From positions 1 to 32,184 of the forward strand of contig CALKDK010000002.1 of the NCBI GenBank assembly GCA_938084055.1: a stretch of 32,184 bases of DNA. The letters are read 5' to 3'. The DNA is from an uncultured Luminiphilus sp. GTDB lineage: Bacteria > Pseudomonadota > Gammaproteobacteria > Pseudomonadales > Halieaceae. How positions within the stretch are numbered: position 1 is the first letter of the stretch; the number at the start of each line of letters is the position of its first letter. The position numbers and the translations under genes are program-made. Positions 7,455 to 17,026 of the stretch are shown one piece after another. The notes below the pieces were generated by a model. That model was given only the letters and a program-made list of their open reading frames with translations, was not told the origin of the DNA and made no database searches.

Positions 7455-8774
7455 ATGGCTATTGTGTTTCAGGATCTGATTGCCGTCGGCATCAATCACG
7501 ACTCCGCTACTCTCGAAATCAGGGAGACGGTGGCTTTTGCCCCTGAAAATATTCCAACAGCCCTTGGCCATGCGCTGGCGAGCGTGCCCTTGCATGAGGC
7601 GGTCATACTCTCGACCTGCAACCGAACAGAAATTTACGGTGTAATGTCGACCTCAGGGGATCCCATGGGGGCCAGTGACGCCCTCGTGAGCTGGATCAGC
7701 GAGCACCACGGTGTCAGTTCTGATGCCCTGTCTACCTGTACCTACCGCCACCACGGAAAGCAGGCCCTGACGCATTTGGTAAGGGTGGCAGCCGGACTGA
7801 ATTCCATGGTTCTGGGTGAGCCGCAAATTTTTGGGCAACTTAAATCAGCCTTTGCGGTCGCAGAGGAAGCAGGCGCGGTGGGAACTCGATTGCAGCGCCT
7901 TTTTCCGGAGGCATTTCGGATTGCCAAAAAGGTCAGGACGGATACTGCCATAGGGGAAAATCCCGTTTCCGTGGCGTATGCGTCAGTGGACCTGGCAGGG
8001 CATATATTTTCAAACCTGGCCAAACGCACCGCGCTGCTGTTGGGTGCTGGTGAAACCATTGAACTCGTGGCCAGGCATCTGTGTGACGCCGGTCTTGGGA
8101 GCCTCATTATTGCCAACCGTACCCTCGCCAGGGCGGAGTCGCTGGCGGAGCAATTTGATGCCCAGGCCGTCATGCTGGCAGATGTCCCCGAGCGACTGCC
8201 AGAGGCGGATATTGTGATCAGCTCAACGGCGAGTCAGTTGCCTATTCTGGGTAAAGGGGCGGTAGAGCGTGCCCTGCGCGAACGACACTACAGGCCCATG
8301 CTGCTCATTGATCTCGCGGTACCCAGGGATATTGAGGCCGAGGTTGCGGACCTCTCTGATATCTATTTGTACTCGGTAGATGATCTTCGGGATGTCATAG
8401 AAGAAAACTTGCGACTGCGTGCCAGTGAGGCCAACAAGGCAGACAGCATCATCAGTGATGGCATTCTTGCTGTCGAAGGGGATATTCGTGGCCGGCAGTC
8501 CGCTGACGTGGTGCGCACGTTCCGTGAGTCTGCCCTGGCCATTCAGGAGGTGGAGCTCTCCAAGGCTCTCAAGGCGATGGATCGGGGTGACGAGGCACAG
8601 GAGGTGATGCGGCGTCTTGCCCGAGACCTGACCAATAAATTGATCCACGCGCCTACTGCGGGTCTGCGGCAGGTGGCGCGTGAGGGTGATGATGGTCAGG
8701 TAAGTCGTGCCAAAGCCCTGCTTGGCCTGGGTGACAGCCTTGAGGCTGAAGACGAGAAGCCTACCCTGCAGTGA
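7455..8774 (+). CDS. hemA: Glutamyl-tRNA reductase
   Basis: HemA performs the first committed step of C5-pathway haem synthesis: NADPH-dependent reduction of glutamyl-tRNA(Glu) to glutamate-1-semialdehyde. From ATG 7455 it has 439 residues. [17 protein letters not shown] is the family N-terminus, catalytic Cys 55 lies in [29 protein letters not shown] is the substrate-domain signature, and [17 protein letters not shown] starts the NADPH-binding domain. The C-terminal dimerisation helices ([13 protein letters not shown]) are present. An upstream in-frame ATG at 7407 would add 16 residues unlike the family and precede the likely transcription start. The hemA stop overlaps the prfA start by 4 nt. 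Confidence 0.96.
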   Translation: MAIVFQDLIAVGINHDSATLEIRETVAFAPENIPTALGHALASVPLHEAVILSTCNRTEIYGVMSTSGDPMGASDALVSWISEHHGVSSDALSTCTYRHHGKQALTHLVRVAAGLNSMVLGEPQIFGQLKSAFAVAEEAGAVGTRLQRLFPEAFRIAKKVRTDTAIGENPVSVAYASVDLAGHIFSNLAKRTALLLGAGETIELVARHLCDAGLGSLIIANRTLARAESLAEQFDAQAVMLADVPERLPEADIVISSTASQLPILGKGAVERALRERHYRPMLLIDLAVPRDIEAEVADLSDIYLYSVDDLRDVIEENLRLRASEANKADSIISDGILAVEGDIRGRQSADVVRTFRESALAIQEVELSKALKAMDRGDEAQEVMRRLARDLTNKLIHAPTAGLRQVAREGDDGQVSRAKALLGLGDSLEAEDEKPTLQ

Positions 8775-9859
8775 AAGAATCCCTGACTGCGAAGCTGGCC
8801 AGCCTTGTGGATCGCCATGAGGAGGTGGCGGCCTTACTCGGCGATCCGGAAACAGCGGCTGATAACGGGTTGTTCCGCGATCTTTCCAAGGAATACGCCC
8901 AACTGGATCGGGTGGTGGGGGTTTTTACGGCTTACCGCCAGGCGATCGAGGACGCTGCGGCGGCGCGGGAAATGTTGTCTGACTCTGATGCTGAGGTGCG
9001 CGAGATGGCCTCAGAGGAGCTTGCATCGACCAGTAAATTGACCGAACAACTCGAGGCGGACCTGCAGATTTTGCTGCTCCCACAGGATCAGCGGGACAGT
9101 CAAAATGTCTATCTGGAAATCAGGGCGGGAACTGGCGGGGACGAGGCGGCGATTTTTTCCGGCGATTTGTTCCGCATGTACAGCCGTTATGCAGAGGCCA
9201 AGGGTTGGCGCATAGAGACTATTTCCGAGCGCTCCGGTGACCACGGCGGATTTAAAGAGGTGATCTCCCGGGTCATCGGTGAAGATGTATACGCCCATCT
9301 GAAATTTGAGTCGGGGGCACATCGCGTCCAGCGGGTGCCGGAGACCGAATCCCAGGGACGTATTCATACCTCCGCATGTACCGTCGCAATAATGGCCGAG
9401 CCAGACGATGTAGAGGCTATCGATATCCGCAAGGAAGATTTGCGGATCGATACATTTCGCTCCTCGGGCGCCGGGGGACAGCACGTCAACACCACGGATT
9501 CAGCGGTGCGTATTACCCACCTGCCAACCGGTGTCGTTGTGGAATGCCAGGATGAGCGGTCCCAGCACAAGAACCGTGCCCGCGCGATGTCACTGCTTCA
9601 GGCGCGTTTGCTCAGTGCCGCAGAAGACAAAGCCATGAGTGAGCAGGCGGCCGAACGGCGTAATTTGGTGGGTAGTGGAGATAGGTCTGAGCGAATCCGA
9701 ACCTACAATTTTCCCCAGGGCCGGGTTACCGATCACCGCATAAACCTGACCCTCTACAAGCTTGACGAGGTTGTTCAGGGTGATTTGGATGCCCTGATTC
9801 AGCCGTTGCGTGCGGAGCATCAGGCCGACCAGTTGGCCGCACTGGGTTCCTCAGAGTGA
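8771..9859 (+). CDS. prfA: Peptide chain release factor 1
   Basis: RF1 reads UAA and UAG stop codons and triggers peptide release. The 362-residue protein has the stop-codon-recognition P-x-T tripeptide as PET (190-192, in [14 protein letters not shown]) and the universal GGQ motif at 235-237 ([10 protein letters not shown]). The SAxxxH-type termini of RF2 are absent, and length is typical of RF1. The start is GTG, overlapping the hemA stop (GTGA). The next gene, prmC, methylates the Gln of the GGQ motif, so enzyme and substrate are translationally coupled. hemA-prfA-prmC is a conserved operon. Confidence 0.97.
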   Translation: MKESLTAKLASLVDRHEEVAALLGDPETAADNGLFRDLSKEYAQLDRVVGVFTAYRQAIEDAAAAREMLSDSDAEVREMASEELASTSKLTEQLEADLQILLLPQDQRDSQNVYLEIRAGTGGDEAAIFSGDLFRMYSRYAEAKGWRIETISERSGDHGGFKEVISRVIGEDVYAHLKFESGAHRVQRVPETESQGRIHTSACTVAIMAEPDDVEAIDIRKEDLRIDTFRSSGAGGQHVNTTDSAVRITHLPTGVVVECQDERSQHKNRARAMSLLQARLLSAAEDKAMSEQAAERRNLVGSGDRSERIRTYNFPQGRVTDHRINLTLYKLDEVVQGDLDALIQPLRAEHQADQLAALGSSE

Positions 9860-10668
9860 CTACTGTAGAGGCTCTGCTTAAAAAGGCCGGCTTACCCCGG
9901 AGAGAGTCCGAATTGCTGCTGCTATCCGTGCTGGATCAAGACCGGGCCTGGCTTTTTGCTCACGGTGATGCACCGCTGGCGGAGGAGAATCAACGGGCCT
10001 TCGCCCATCTGGTCAGGCGGCGCAGGGCGAAGGAGCCCATTGCGTATATTCTGGGCGAGCGGGAATTTTGGTCCCTGCCGCTGCGGGTTACGCCGGAGGT
10101 TCTGATACCCCGGCCCGATACCGAGGTGCTGGTGGAATGGGGGGCCACTCTCCTGGGTAAAACACCCGGGGGCAGTTGTCTCGATCTGGGCACGGGCAGT
10201 GGTGCTATTGCCCTGGCCCTCAAGCACGAGTATCCCGACTGTTCGATCACCGGTGTGGACGCCAGTGCCGGCGCCCTGTCGGTCGCTCGCTGCAACGGGC
10301 AGCGCCTGGGGCTGCAGGTCGAGTGGTTGCAGGGGTCCTGGTTTGAGCCGGTCTCCGATCGCCGTTTTAACCTTGTTGTCAGCAATCCGCCCTACATTCG
10401 TGACGATGATACGCACCTGAAATCTGGTGATTTGCCGTCCGAGCCCGCGGTGGCCCTGCGCGGCGGTACTGATGGCTTGGACAGTATCCGGCACATCATT
10501 GAGGGCGGGCAGGCGGCATTATCTGCCGGTGGGGGCTTGCTGATCGAGCATGGCTGGGACCAGGGTGCCGCGGTGCGCGAGTTGATGCAGCGACATGCCT
10601 GGCAGGCTGTAGAGACGCGGCGTGATCTTGCGGGTCACGAGCGGGTGACCTATGGGTGCCGGCCCTGA
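9856..10668 (+). CDS. prmC: Release-factor glutamine N5-methyltransferase PrmC
   Basis: This 270-residue SAM-dependent enzyme methylates the GGQ glutamine of release factors. The N-terminal helical domain (about 1-75) contains [14 protein letters not shown]. The SAM-binding motif I is [13 protein letters not shown] (108-120), the acidic motif follows in ITGVDAS, and the catalytic NPPY is at 177-180 ([12 protein letters not shown]). The start GTG overlaps the prfA stop by 4 nt (GTGA), indicating coupled synthesis with its substrate. It ends with a one-base overlap onto the moeB-like gene. Confidence 0.96.
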   Translation: MTTVEALLKKAGLPRRESELLLLSVLDQDRAWLFAHGDAPLAEENQRAFAHLVRRRRAKEPIAYILGEREFWSLPLRVTPEVLIPRPDTEVLVEWGATLLGKTPGGSCLDLGTGSGAIALALKHEYPDCSITGVDASAGALSVARCNGQRLGLQVEWLQGSWFEPVSDRRFNLVVSNPPYIRDDDTHLKSGDLPSEPAVALRGGTDGLDSIRHIIEGGQAALSAGGGLLIEHGWDQGAAVRELMQRHAWQAVETRRDLAGHERVTYGCRP

Positions 10669-11429
10669 TGGATGATCGTGGCCTCGAACGTTATTCCCGA
10701 CAGCTTCTGGTGCCCGGTTTTGAACTGGATGGTCAGGAGAGCCTGGCCGGATCGTCGGTTGTGGTCGTCGGCTGCGGTGGTCTCGGGTCACTGGCGGCGC
10801 AATATCTTGCTGGTGCTGGTGTGGGTCGGCTCGTGCTGGTTGATCCGGACCGGATTGAGCTCAGTAACTTGCCTCGCCAGGTAGCCTATATCGAGGATGA
10901 CATTGGGCAATTCAAGTCGGATGTGCTGGCGGTGAGGCTGCGTCGTATGAATGCCGATTTGCAGGTCGAAAGCCGTCCCATTGCCTTTGACCCTGCCTCG
11001 GGGCCGGCTCTCGTTGGCGAGGCGGATGCGGTACTGGATGGAACGGATAACCACCGAGCGCGTCTGGTGATTGACCGGATTACAGCGACCTATCAGATTC
11101 CCTGGTTTATGGGGGCCGCCGTGCAAATGGCCGGCCAGGCTATTGCTTTCTCCGGCCTCCGGTCTGAGGGGTGTTATCACTGCCTGGCCCCTGAGGCTGA
11201 CATGCGTGAGGGCGGGTGTGCCACATTGGGTATATTGGGCCCCGTGGTGGGTATGGTGGCGCTGCAGCAGGTGCTCGACCTGCTGGGGGCCCTGTCCGGC
11301 GTAGCGACAGTCCGGTGGGGTCTACTCAGGCACTATGATTTTCGTAACAATGAGACGGTCGCCCTCGCGGTGGAGAAACGAACGGACTGTTCGGTTTGCG
11401 GATCTTCCGATCGGTCAGCTGGGCACTAG
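10668..11429 (+). CDS. moeB: MoeB/ThiF-family adenylyltransferase (molybdopterin-synthase sulfurylase type)
   Basis: E1-like enzymes adenylate the C-terminal glycine of small sulfur carriers such as MoaD or ThiS. This protein has 253 residues from the ATG that overlaps the prmC stop (TGATG); a GTG 12 nt upstream is an alternative. Features are the N-terminal LERYSRQLLVPGF, the nucleotide loop GCGGLG (35-40), LVDPDRIELSNLPRQ (58-71), DGTDN (124-128) and two zinc CxxC pairs, C169/C172 and C241/C244. There is no rhodanese domain, so it is MoeB-length. The carrier partner is not in the window, so MoeB versus ThiF is decided by similarity and the hemA-prfA-prmC-moeB context only. A conserved Cys candidate is C184 (GGCATLG). 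Confidence 0.88.
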   Translation: MDDRGLERYSRQLLVPGFELDGQESLAGSSVVVVGCGGLGSLAAQYLAGAGVGRLVLVDPDRIELSNLPRQVAYIEDDIGQFKSDVLAVRLRRMNADLQVESRPIAFDPASGPALVGEADAVLDGTDNHRARLVIDRITATYQIPWFMGAAVQMAGQAIAFSGLRSEGCYHCLAPEADMREGGCATLGILGPVVGMVALQQVLDLLGALSGVATVRWGLLRHYDFRNNETVALAVEKRTDCSVCGSSDRSAGH

Positions 11430-11456
11430 GGTTCTATCGAAGCTCAGCGGGGGGCG

Positions 11457-12833
11457 CTAGGCGACCGGGAGGGCTCGGCGCAATATTACCCAAATCCGGG
11501 CCGCTATCAGCACTGTGCAGACACTGATGCCGGTGATGGTGGCATACCAGAAGCCCGCGGCGCCGTCGTTGGGGTTGTCCGGTAACTCAATGCCGAGCCA
11601 CCATCCCAGAGGCAGGGCAACAAGCCAGTAGGAAATCACCATCATAATGAAGGGAAATCGGGTTTCCTTGAAGGCCCGCAGGATGAACGAGCCCACAATC
11701 TGGGCGCCGTCAATGAGGATGAAAAAGGCAGACAGTGTCAGTAGCCGCGTGGCCAGTACCTGTATGTCCTTGGCGTCGGTATAGATGCCGATAATGCTGC
11801 TCGGGTAGGTTAGCAGGAGCAGGGTTGTCCCCAGGGCGACAACGGCCGATATTGCGCCCCCAACAATCATTGCCCGGTAGATTCCTTCCCGCCACCCTGC
11901 GCCGATAGCGTGGCCTATCCGTGTTGACATGGCGGTACCCAGTGCCAGCATAGGGATGTAAAACAGATCCCAAACGTTGAATGCGATCTGGTGCGAGGCG
12001 ATAGCGGTGTCACCCAAAGAGGCGACCAGCAGGGCGATGACGCTGAACACACCCATCTCCAAAAAGAAGGTGAGGCCGATAGGTGCGCCGACAGCCAGTA
12101 TTTCACCTATTTTTGACCAGTCCGGAGCAACGGGTTTCCACTCGGGCAGGTACAGCTGGAGGGTCTTGCTACGCACGACATAGCCGCCGATCAGAAAAAC
12201 ACTCAACCACATGGAAATAGCGGTCGCGATCCCGCACCCTTGCGCGCCGAGCTCGGGAGCACCCCACTCACCAAAAATGAACGCGTAATTCAGCGGCACG
12301 TTGACGAGAAATCCGGCGACCGCGGCAAAGGCGAAGGGCTGGGTAATTCCCAAACCCTGTGTGTGATAGCGCAACGCCTGGAAAATCGCCGTCGCCGGCA
12401 TACCCAGGGCTACCATCTGGGTGTAATCAAGGGCGAGTTGTTGTGTCGTTGGGTTGAGCCCCAGCAGCGCGAGTACCGGGTCTGCGTACCAGAGCAGGGG
12501 ACTGAGGGTGACGCCCAGAAATACCGCGACCCAGAGGGATTGGGGGAGCTGCTGGCGAATTTTCTCAATGCGCCCGCCACCGAAATCCTGGGCAACGATC
12601 GTAGCAGTCGCAAAGATGGTACCGAGGATAAGCAGGTAGATGGGCAGCCAAATGTTGATGCCAATTGAGATCGCAGCCAGATCCTGGTCGTTGTAGCGCG
12701 CTGCCATTATCGTATCCACCACCCCCGTCCCCATTTGGGCGCTCTGGGCGATGAATAGCGGGAAGGCTATCCGTAGGAGTTGACGCATCTCCCTGCGAAA
12801 AAGTGTGCCTGTGATGAGCCGTGCTGAAGCCAA
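11457..12833 (-). CDS. MATE-family multidrug/Na+ efflux transporter
   Basis: The 458-residue product is strongly hydrophobic, with about 12 predicted membrane segments in two homologous halves. It begins FRREMRQLLRIAFPLFIAQSAQMGTGVVDTIMAARY, the MATE N-terminal signature of the NorM branch. NorM-type pumps export cationic compounds in exchange for Na+ or H+; the substrate cannot be inferred here. The start is TTG (12831-12833), with GGAGAGG 9 nt upstream. It is divergent from rhlB with overlapping promoters and convergent with moeB (27-bp gap, no obvious terminator). In Pseudomonas a murI gene commonly follows moeB; here the MATE gene occupies that space, suggesting a lineage-specific insertion. 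Confidence 0.92.
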   Translation of the reverse strand: MASARLITGTLFRREMRQLLRIAFPLFIAQSAQMGTGVVDTIMAARYNDQDLAAISIGINIWLPIYLLILGTIFATATIVAQDFGGGRIEKIRQQLPQSLWVAVFLGVTLSPLLWYADPVLALLGLNPTTQQLALDYTQMVALGMPATAIFQALRYHTQGLGITQPFAFAAVAGFLVNVPLNYAFIFGEWGAPELGAQGCGIATAISMWLSVFLIGGYVVRSKTLQLYLPEWKPVAPDWSKIGEILAVGAPIGLTFFLEMGVFSVIALLVASLGDTAIASHQIAFNVWDLFYIPMLALGTAMSTRIGHAIGAGWREGIYRAMIVGGAISAVVALGTTLLLLTYPSSIIGIYTDAKDIQVLATRLLTLSAFFILIDGAQIVGSFILRAFKETRFPFIMMVISYWLVALPLGWWLGIELPDNPNDGAAGFWYATITGISVCTVLIAARIWVILRRALPVA

Positions 12834-12858
12834 GCTGATTATCCTCTCCGACAGATGG

Positions 12859-12888
12859 AATTTAGCACGGCTTGAGCTGTGCTAGACT
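12859..12888. promoter_or_regulatory. Overlapping divergent extended -10 promoters for the MATE gene and rhlB
   Basis: A 22-bp inverted repeat, TAGCACGGC (12863-12871) and GCTGTGCTA (12876-12884), with one non-Watson-Crick position and loop TTGA, carries TGC at each outer edge. This creates an extended -10 for rhlB on plus (TGC-TAGACT, hexamer 12883-12888) and one for the MATE gene on minus (TGC-TAAATT, hexamer at 12859-12864). The hexamers lie back to back 18 bp apart, so each sits where the -35 of the other would be. Both predicted leaders are about 20-25 nt. The repeat is certain; promoter function is inferred. Confidence 0.4.
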
Positions 12889-12918
12889 CTGCCACCGCAT
12901 ATTTTACTGAGTACAATT

Positions 12919-14148
12919 TTGAGCAAATCCAGCCGCAATGGCGAAGACAAATCCTGGGACCCAAGCAGTTTTGTTGTCGAAGCCCTCGATGGTCACACGC
13001 GCTTCCATGACCTTGATCTTGAGCCTTCCCTGCTGCGCGGAGTGGCCGATCTGGGGTTCGAGTACTGTTCGCCGATACAGGCAAAAATTCTGCCCCATAC
13101 CATGCAGGGGCACGATGCGATCGGCAAAGCCCAAACAGGCACGGGTAAGACGGCGGCATTTCTGATCACGATTTTCAATGATCTACTGTGTAACACGCTG
13201 GATGGTGAGCGTTATCTCGCCGAGCCCCGCGCGGTCATTATTGCGCCAACCCGGGAGCTGGTTATGCAGATTGCTGCCGATGCAGAGGATCTTGCCAAGT
13301 ATACCGGGCTGAAAACGGTGACCCTCATCGGGGGAGCGGACTATCAGAAACAACTGTCGAAAATTCAGTCCGGAGTAGTCGATCTGGTGGTGGCTACCCC
13401 GGGTAGGCTCATTGATTTCATGCAGCGCCGGGACCTGTTTCTTGATCGCGTGGAAACACTCGTATTGGACGAGGCCGACCGCATGCTGGACATGGGGTTC
13501 ATACCGCAGGTCAAACGGATCGTAAGGGCAACTCCGCGCAAGGAAGATCGCCAGACTCTCTTGTTCTCGGCAACCTTTACTCAGGATATTATCAATCTCG
13601 CCCAGCAGTGGACCTTTGAGCCGGTGACGGTAGAGATCGAACCCGAGCGGGTGGCCACGGCAACGGTTGATCAGCGGGTTTATCTGGTCACCAGTCATGA
13701 GCGCCTGAAATTTCTGCTGAGGATCCTGCGCTCCCCTGATGCTGTGTCAACTATCGTCTTCGCCAATCGACGTGATCAGGTACGCTCGTTGCACGAAAAA
13801 CTGCGCAAGGGAGGGATCTCCTGCGGCATTTTGTCGGGTGAAATTACCCAGGCACGGCGGACGCGGACGCTGGCCGATTTCAAGTCGGGGAATATAAAGG
13901 TCCTGGTGGCAACCGATGTGGCGGGGCGGGGCATTCACGTCGAGGGAGTCAGCCACGTCATTAACTACAACTTACCCGAGGACCCGGAGGACTACGTACA
14001 CCGCATTGGTCGAACGGGTCGGGCGGGGGCTACCGGGATATCTATCAGCTTCGCCAGTGAGGACGATGCGTTTCTGCTGCCCGATATAGAGGCCCTGCTC
14101 GGTGAGCGCCTGAAATGTGTGCCGCCGCCCCAGGAACTGCTGGACTGA
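12919..14148 (+). CDS. rhlB: DEAD-box RNA helicase RhlB
   Basis: The 409-residue protein has the complete DEAD-box set: Q-motif region [13 protein letters not shown], Walker A AQTGTGKT (71-78), PTREL (110-114), DEAD (184-187), SAT (217-219), the helicase-C motif [10 protein letters not shown] (331-340) and HRIGRTGR (361-368). The middle and C-terminus ([20 protein letters not shown]; the end [11 protein letters not shown]) track Pseudomonas RhlB rather than RhlE, SrmB or DeaD. RhlB unwinds structured RNA for RNase E and PNPase in the degradosome. The start is TTG; no ATG or GTG gives a full-length domain. The basic C-terminal tail of longer homologues is short here. Confidence 0.9.
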   Translation: MSKSSRNGEDKSWDPSSFVVEALDGHTRFHDLDLEPSLLRGVADLGFEYCSPIQAKILPHTMQGHDAIGKAQTGTGKTAAFLITIFNDLLCNTLDGERYLAEPRAVIIAPTRELVMQIAADAEDLAKYTGLKTVTLIGGADYQKQLSKIQSGVVDLVVATPGRLIDFMQRRDLFLDRVETLVLDEADRMLDMGFIPQVKRIVRATPRKEDRQTLLFSATFTQDIINLAQQWTFEPVTVEIEPERVATATVDQRVYLVTSHERLKFLLRILRSPDAVSTIVFANRRDQVRSLHEKLRKGGISCGILSGEITQARRTRTLADFKSGNIKVLVATDVAGRGIHVEGVSHVINYNLPEDPEDYVHRIGRTGRAGATGISISFASEDDAFLLPDIEALLGERLKCVPPPQELLD

Positions 14149-14151
14149 GCG

Positions 14152-14895
14152 TCAGCGGTGTCGGCGCGGGCGTAGTTCCTCGCACCACATCAGGGTAGCG
14201 CCCACGACTGCAGCGGGTATGACCACAAGGTTAAGCAACGGAATGCCCGCAACAAATGCGACTACCCCGCCGAAGCCGAGACTGCTCAGGCGTCGTGATG
14301 CGCAGGCAACTTTTACCTCGCGGAACGACATCTGGTGGTTATCCATTGGATAGTCGACAAATTGCAGGCCCATCATCCAAGCCCCCAGGGCAAACCACAG
14401 TAAGGGCGCGAAGGCCTGCAGACCGGGTATAAAAGAAATAACGAGTACGAACAGCGCGAGGGGAATGTAATAGAGAATTTTCCTGATCTCCCTGAATATA
14501 CCCCGGGGAATAGCGAGTAAGGCCGGGCCAATACCCTCAAGGGCAGGCACCGCCTGACCGGTGACCTGCTCCTCCACCTTTTCGGATAAAAGGGCGTGTA
14601 ACGGAGATGTCAGCAGCAGCACGATGAGTGTTGAGATGTATCCCGTGGCCAGGCCGCCTGTGAGCCATAGAAGTGGCGCGATCAACCAGGTAAGGAAACT
14701 CAGCCAGTCTGGTAGTGCCGCTTCGGTGGCCTGAACCAAACCATCAACAAAGCTCCACGCTGCTCCGCCTATCAGGAGGAAAAAACCGACGTTGGCCAGT
14801 AGTGGCAGAATGACGAAGGCGCGTAGGCGCTTGTCCGTCAACATAGACAGTCCGCGAAAAAAGTAGCCAGCACCGGTAATGGGGTTGCCGTTCAT
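14152..14895 (-). CDS. cysZ: CysZ/EI24-family sulfate-uptake membrane protein
   Basis: The 247-residue membrane protein starts MNGNPITGAGYFFRGL and continues FVILPLLANVGFFLLIGG, matching CysZ. About four long hydrophobic segments are visible (around 25-45, 65-100, 140-185 and 200-230). The charged cytosolic part contains LSEKVEEQVTGQ and an LQFVDYPMDNHQMSF stretch typical of the family (D-Y-P ... N-H/R). CysZ mediates sulfate uptake for cysteine synthesis. GGGAGG lies 9 nt before the ATG, and a strong sigma-70 promoter is at 14920-14948. No other cys gene is adjacent. It is convergent with rhlB, with a 3-bp gap. Confidence 0.92.
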   Translation of the reverse strand: MNGNPITGAGYFFRGLSMLTDKRLRAFVILPLLANVGFFLLIGGAAWSFVDGLVQATEAALPDWLSFLTWLIAPLLWLTGGLATGYISTLIVLLLTSPLHALLSEKVEEQVTGQAVPALEGIGPALLAIPRGIFREIRKILYYIPLALFVLVISFIPGLQAFAPLLWFALGAWMMGLQFVDYPMDNHQMSFREVKVACASRRLSSLGFGGVVAFVAGIPLLNLVVIPAAVVGATLMWCEELRPRRHR

Positions 14896-14919
14896 TGTAA
14901 TGATCCTCCCTGATCCCTC

Positions 14920-14948
14920 ATCATACGAGTAGCAGTATAAAGTGCCAA
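14920..14948 (-). promoter_or_regulatory. Sigma-70 promoter for cysZ
   Basis: On the minus strand, -35 TTGGCA (14943-14948), a 17-bp spacer and -10 TATGAT (14920-14925) form a near-consensus promoter (5/6 plus 5/6). The predicted start is near 14913, leaving a leader of about 18 nt that contains GGGAGG. On the opposite strand TATAAA (14936-14941) could serve as -10 for the Smr-domain gene, again overlapping. Confidence 0.6.
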
Positions 14949-14972
14949 AGCCTAATGATGTGGAGTCTTGTG

Positions 14973-15566
14973 GTGTCAGATGAGGATCTCTTTCAGGCCG
15001 AGATGGCCGGCGTGGTGCCGCTCAAGCGCGATGCTCGTGAGCGATTGGAGCGCAGGGAAGACCAAGGTAACGGTTCGGCCCGTCGTCTCGCGGCGACGGG
15101 TGGACCCGATGGCCCCATCAACGCGCTGGTTGACGAGGGCATTGAGCCGTTGGACGCCTGGTATGTGCTCGATTTCAAGCGTCCGGGCATCCAGCACGGT
15201 GTATATAAAAAACTCCGGCAGGGACGCTATGAAATTGAGGCCCGTCTCGACCTGCATCGATTGTCAGTGCGGCAGGCCCGGGATGATGTCCACAGTTTCA
15301 TACTGGAGGCCATGACCTTTGGCTTACGGACAGTACTTATTCTGCACGGCAAGGGCAGCCGTCAGTCCGAGCAGAAAAAAACCGCGGTTCTCAAGGGTTA
15401 TGTGAATCGTTGGTTGCAGGATCTCGACGAGGTCCAGGCATTTCATTCGGCCCAGCCTGTCCACGGAGGCACAGGTGCTGTGTATGTTTTGCTGCGTAAA
15501 AGCGCAGAGAAGAAACGCGAGAATCGGGAGAAATTTCTCAAGGGACGAGTTCCCCCTGAAGGTTAG
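14973..15566 (+). CDS. Smr-domain protein (MutS2 C-terminal-like putative endonuclease)
   Basis: From GTG 14973 the protein has 197 residues. The N-terminal part begins SDEDLFQAEMAGVVPLKRD, typical of proteobacterial Smr-domain proteins. The C-terminal Smr domain (about 95-180) shows LDLHRLSVRQAR, LHGKGSR and HGGTGAVYVLLRK, the conserved LDLH, HGxG and GGTG-x-x-x-V-L elements. Smr domains have nicking endonuclease or RNase activity; related stand-alone proteins include ribosome-collision nucleases such as SmrB, but this protein's role is unknown. An ATG at 14955 is in frame but has no ribosome site, whereas GTG 14973 has GGAG 7 nt upstream and suits the predicted transcript start. It is convergent with gatB. 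Confidence 0.87.
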   Translation: MSDEDLFQAEMAGVVPLKRDARERLERREDQGNGSARRLAATGGPDGPINALVDEGIEPLDAWYVLDFKRPGIQHGVYKKLRQGRYEIEARLDLHRLSVRQARDDVHSFILEAMTFGLRTVLILHGKGSRQSEQKKTAVLKGYVNRWLQDLDEVQAFHSAQPVHGGTGAVYVLLRKSAEKKRENREKFLKGRVPPEG

Positions 15567-15577
15567 CTGGGGGGTAG

Positions 15578-17026
15578 TTAACCGCTATCCAGCATTGCCC
15601 TAAGCAAACCATTGAGCCGCTGCGGATTTGCCTGTCCCTTGGACGCTTTCATGACCTGACCTACGAAGAACCCGAGCAGTTTTTTCTGCTTGGCCTCATC
15701 GGCCGCCTGATATTGTGTCACCTGGTCTGGGTGCCCCTCTATGACCTGTGCCACCAGTGACTCAAGAGCACCGGTGTCCGTTACCTGTTTGAGCCCCCGA
15801 GCTTCGATGATTTCGTCCGCCGTCCCCTCGCCAAGCCAGAGACCTTCAAAAACCTGTTTGGCGAGTTTGCTGGACAGGGTGTCGTCGGCAATACGAACAA
15901 TGAGGCCGGCGAGGGCTTCTGGGGATACAGGCGACTCGGTGAGGTCGAGGGATTCACGATTCAGGGCGCCGGCCAGATCGCCGAGTATCCAGTTTGCAGT
16001 GAGTTTGGGTGCCTTGCTGATGTCCGTTGCGGCCTCGAAAAAGTCGGCCGTGGTGCGGCTGTCCACCAACAGGGAAGCGTCGTAATCGCTCAGGCCATAG
16101 GTTTCGATGAAACGGGCCCGTTTGGCCCCGGGTAGCTCAGGTAACCCGGCCCTGATGTTGTCGATATAGGCATCATCGAGCACGATGGGTAATAAATCCG
16201 GTTCGGGGAAATAGCGGTAGTCGTTGGCAACTTCCTTTGATCGCATGGACCGGGTTTCATTGCGATCAGCATCATAAAGCCGTGTCTCCTGCACAATGTG
16301 ACCGCCAGATTCCAGTATGTCCATTTGCCTCTCTGTCTCTACGGCGATCGCCTTTTCCACAAAGCGAAACGAATTCACGTTCTTGATCTCTGTCCGGGTA
16401 CCGTAAACTTCAGTGCCAGTGGGACGCAGTGATATGTTGACATCACAACGCATGGACCCTTCGGCCATGTTGCCGTCTGAAATGCCGAGGTAGGTGGCCA
16501 GGGAATGCAAGGATTTCAGGTAGGCTACGGCCTGCTCGGCTGTTCTAAAATCGGGTTCGGTAACAATTTCTAACAATGGCGTTCCGGCGCGATTGAGGTC
16601 GATGCCGGTCTGGCCAGCGTAGGCATCATGCACGGATTTGCCAGCATCCTCCTCAAGGTGGGCACGCGTAATTCGCACGGGAAACAAGCTACCGTCCGGC
16701 ATAGGCACCTCAAATTTCCCCTCGCACACGATGGGTTCAAAAAACTGGCTGACCTGATAGCCCTTGGGAAGATCTGGATAAAAATAGTTTTTGCGGTCGA
16801 AGACGGAGCGCTTGCCAATGCGGGCACCAACACCGAGCCCAAACATGACGGCATACTGTACTGCCCTGGCGTTCAGCACGGGCAGCATTCCGGGCATCCC
16901 CAAGTCAACGGCGCAGGCCTGGACATTGGGTTCGGCGCCGAAGCGAGTGGCCGCGCCCGAAAATATCTTACTCTCGGTAGCGAGCTGCAGATGCACCTCA
17001 AGGCCCATGACCATTTCCCAGTTCAA
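15578..17026 (-). CDS. gatB: Asp-tRNA(Asn)/Glu-tRNA(Gln) amidotransferase subunit B
   Basis: GatB (482 residues) binds misacylated tRNA and contains the kinase-like site that activates Asp or Glu for transamidation. The N-terminus [15 protein letters not shown] matches the family, and MEGSMRCD-like [28 protein letters not shown] and the C-terminal YqeY-like tail domain (about 330-482) are present. The start is TTG, overlapping the gatA stop by 4 nt (TTGA); family alignment at MNWE supports it over the in-frame ATGs 4 and 6 codons later. It is last in gatC-gatA-gatB and convergent with the Smr gene (11-bp gap). Confidence 0.96.
   Translation of the reverse strand: MNWEMVMGLEVHLQLATESKIFSGAATRFGAEPNVQACAVDLGMPGMLPVLNARAVQYAVMFGLGVGARIGKRSVFDRKNYFYPDLPKGYQVSQFFEPIVCEGKFEVPMPDGSLFPVRITRAHLEEDAGKSVHDAYAGQTGIDLNRAGTPLLEIVTEPDFRTAEQAVAYLKSLHSLATYLGISDGNMAEGSMRCDVNISLRPTGTEVYGTRTEIKNVNSFRFVEKAIAVETERQMDILESGGHIVQETRLYDADRNETRSMRSKEVANDYRYFPEPDLLPIVLDDAYIDNIRAGLPELPGAKRARFIETYGLSDYDASLLVDSRTTADFFEAATDISKAPKLTANWILGDLAGALNRESLDLTESPVSPEALAGLIVRIADDTLSSKLAKQVFEGLWLGEGTADEIIEARGLKQVTDTGALESLVAQVIEGHPDQVTQYQAADEAKQKKLLGFFVGQVMKASKGQANPQRLNGLLRAMLDSG

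Noticed and set aside
11430..15577. Possible genomic island (MATE, rhlB, cysZ, Smr gene) between moeB and gatB
   Set aside because: No integrase, tRNA boundary, direct repeats or base-composition break is visible; the genes are ordinary and could be simple rearrangement.
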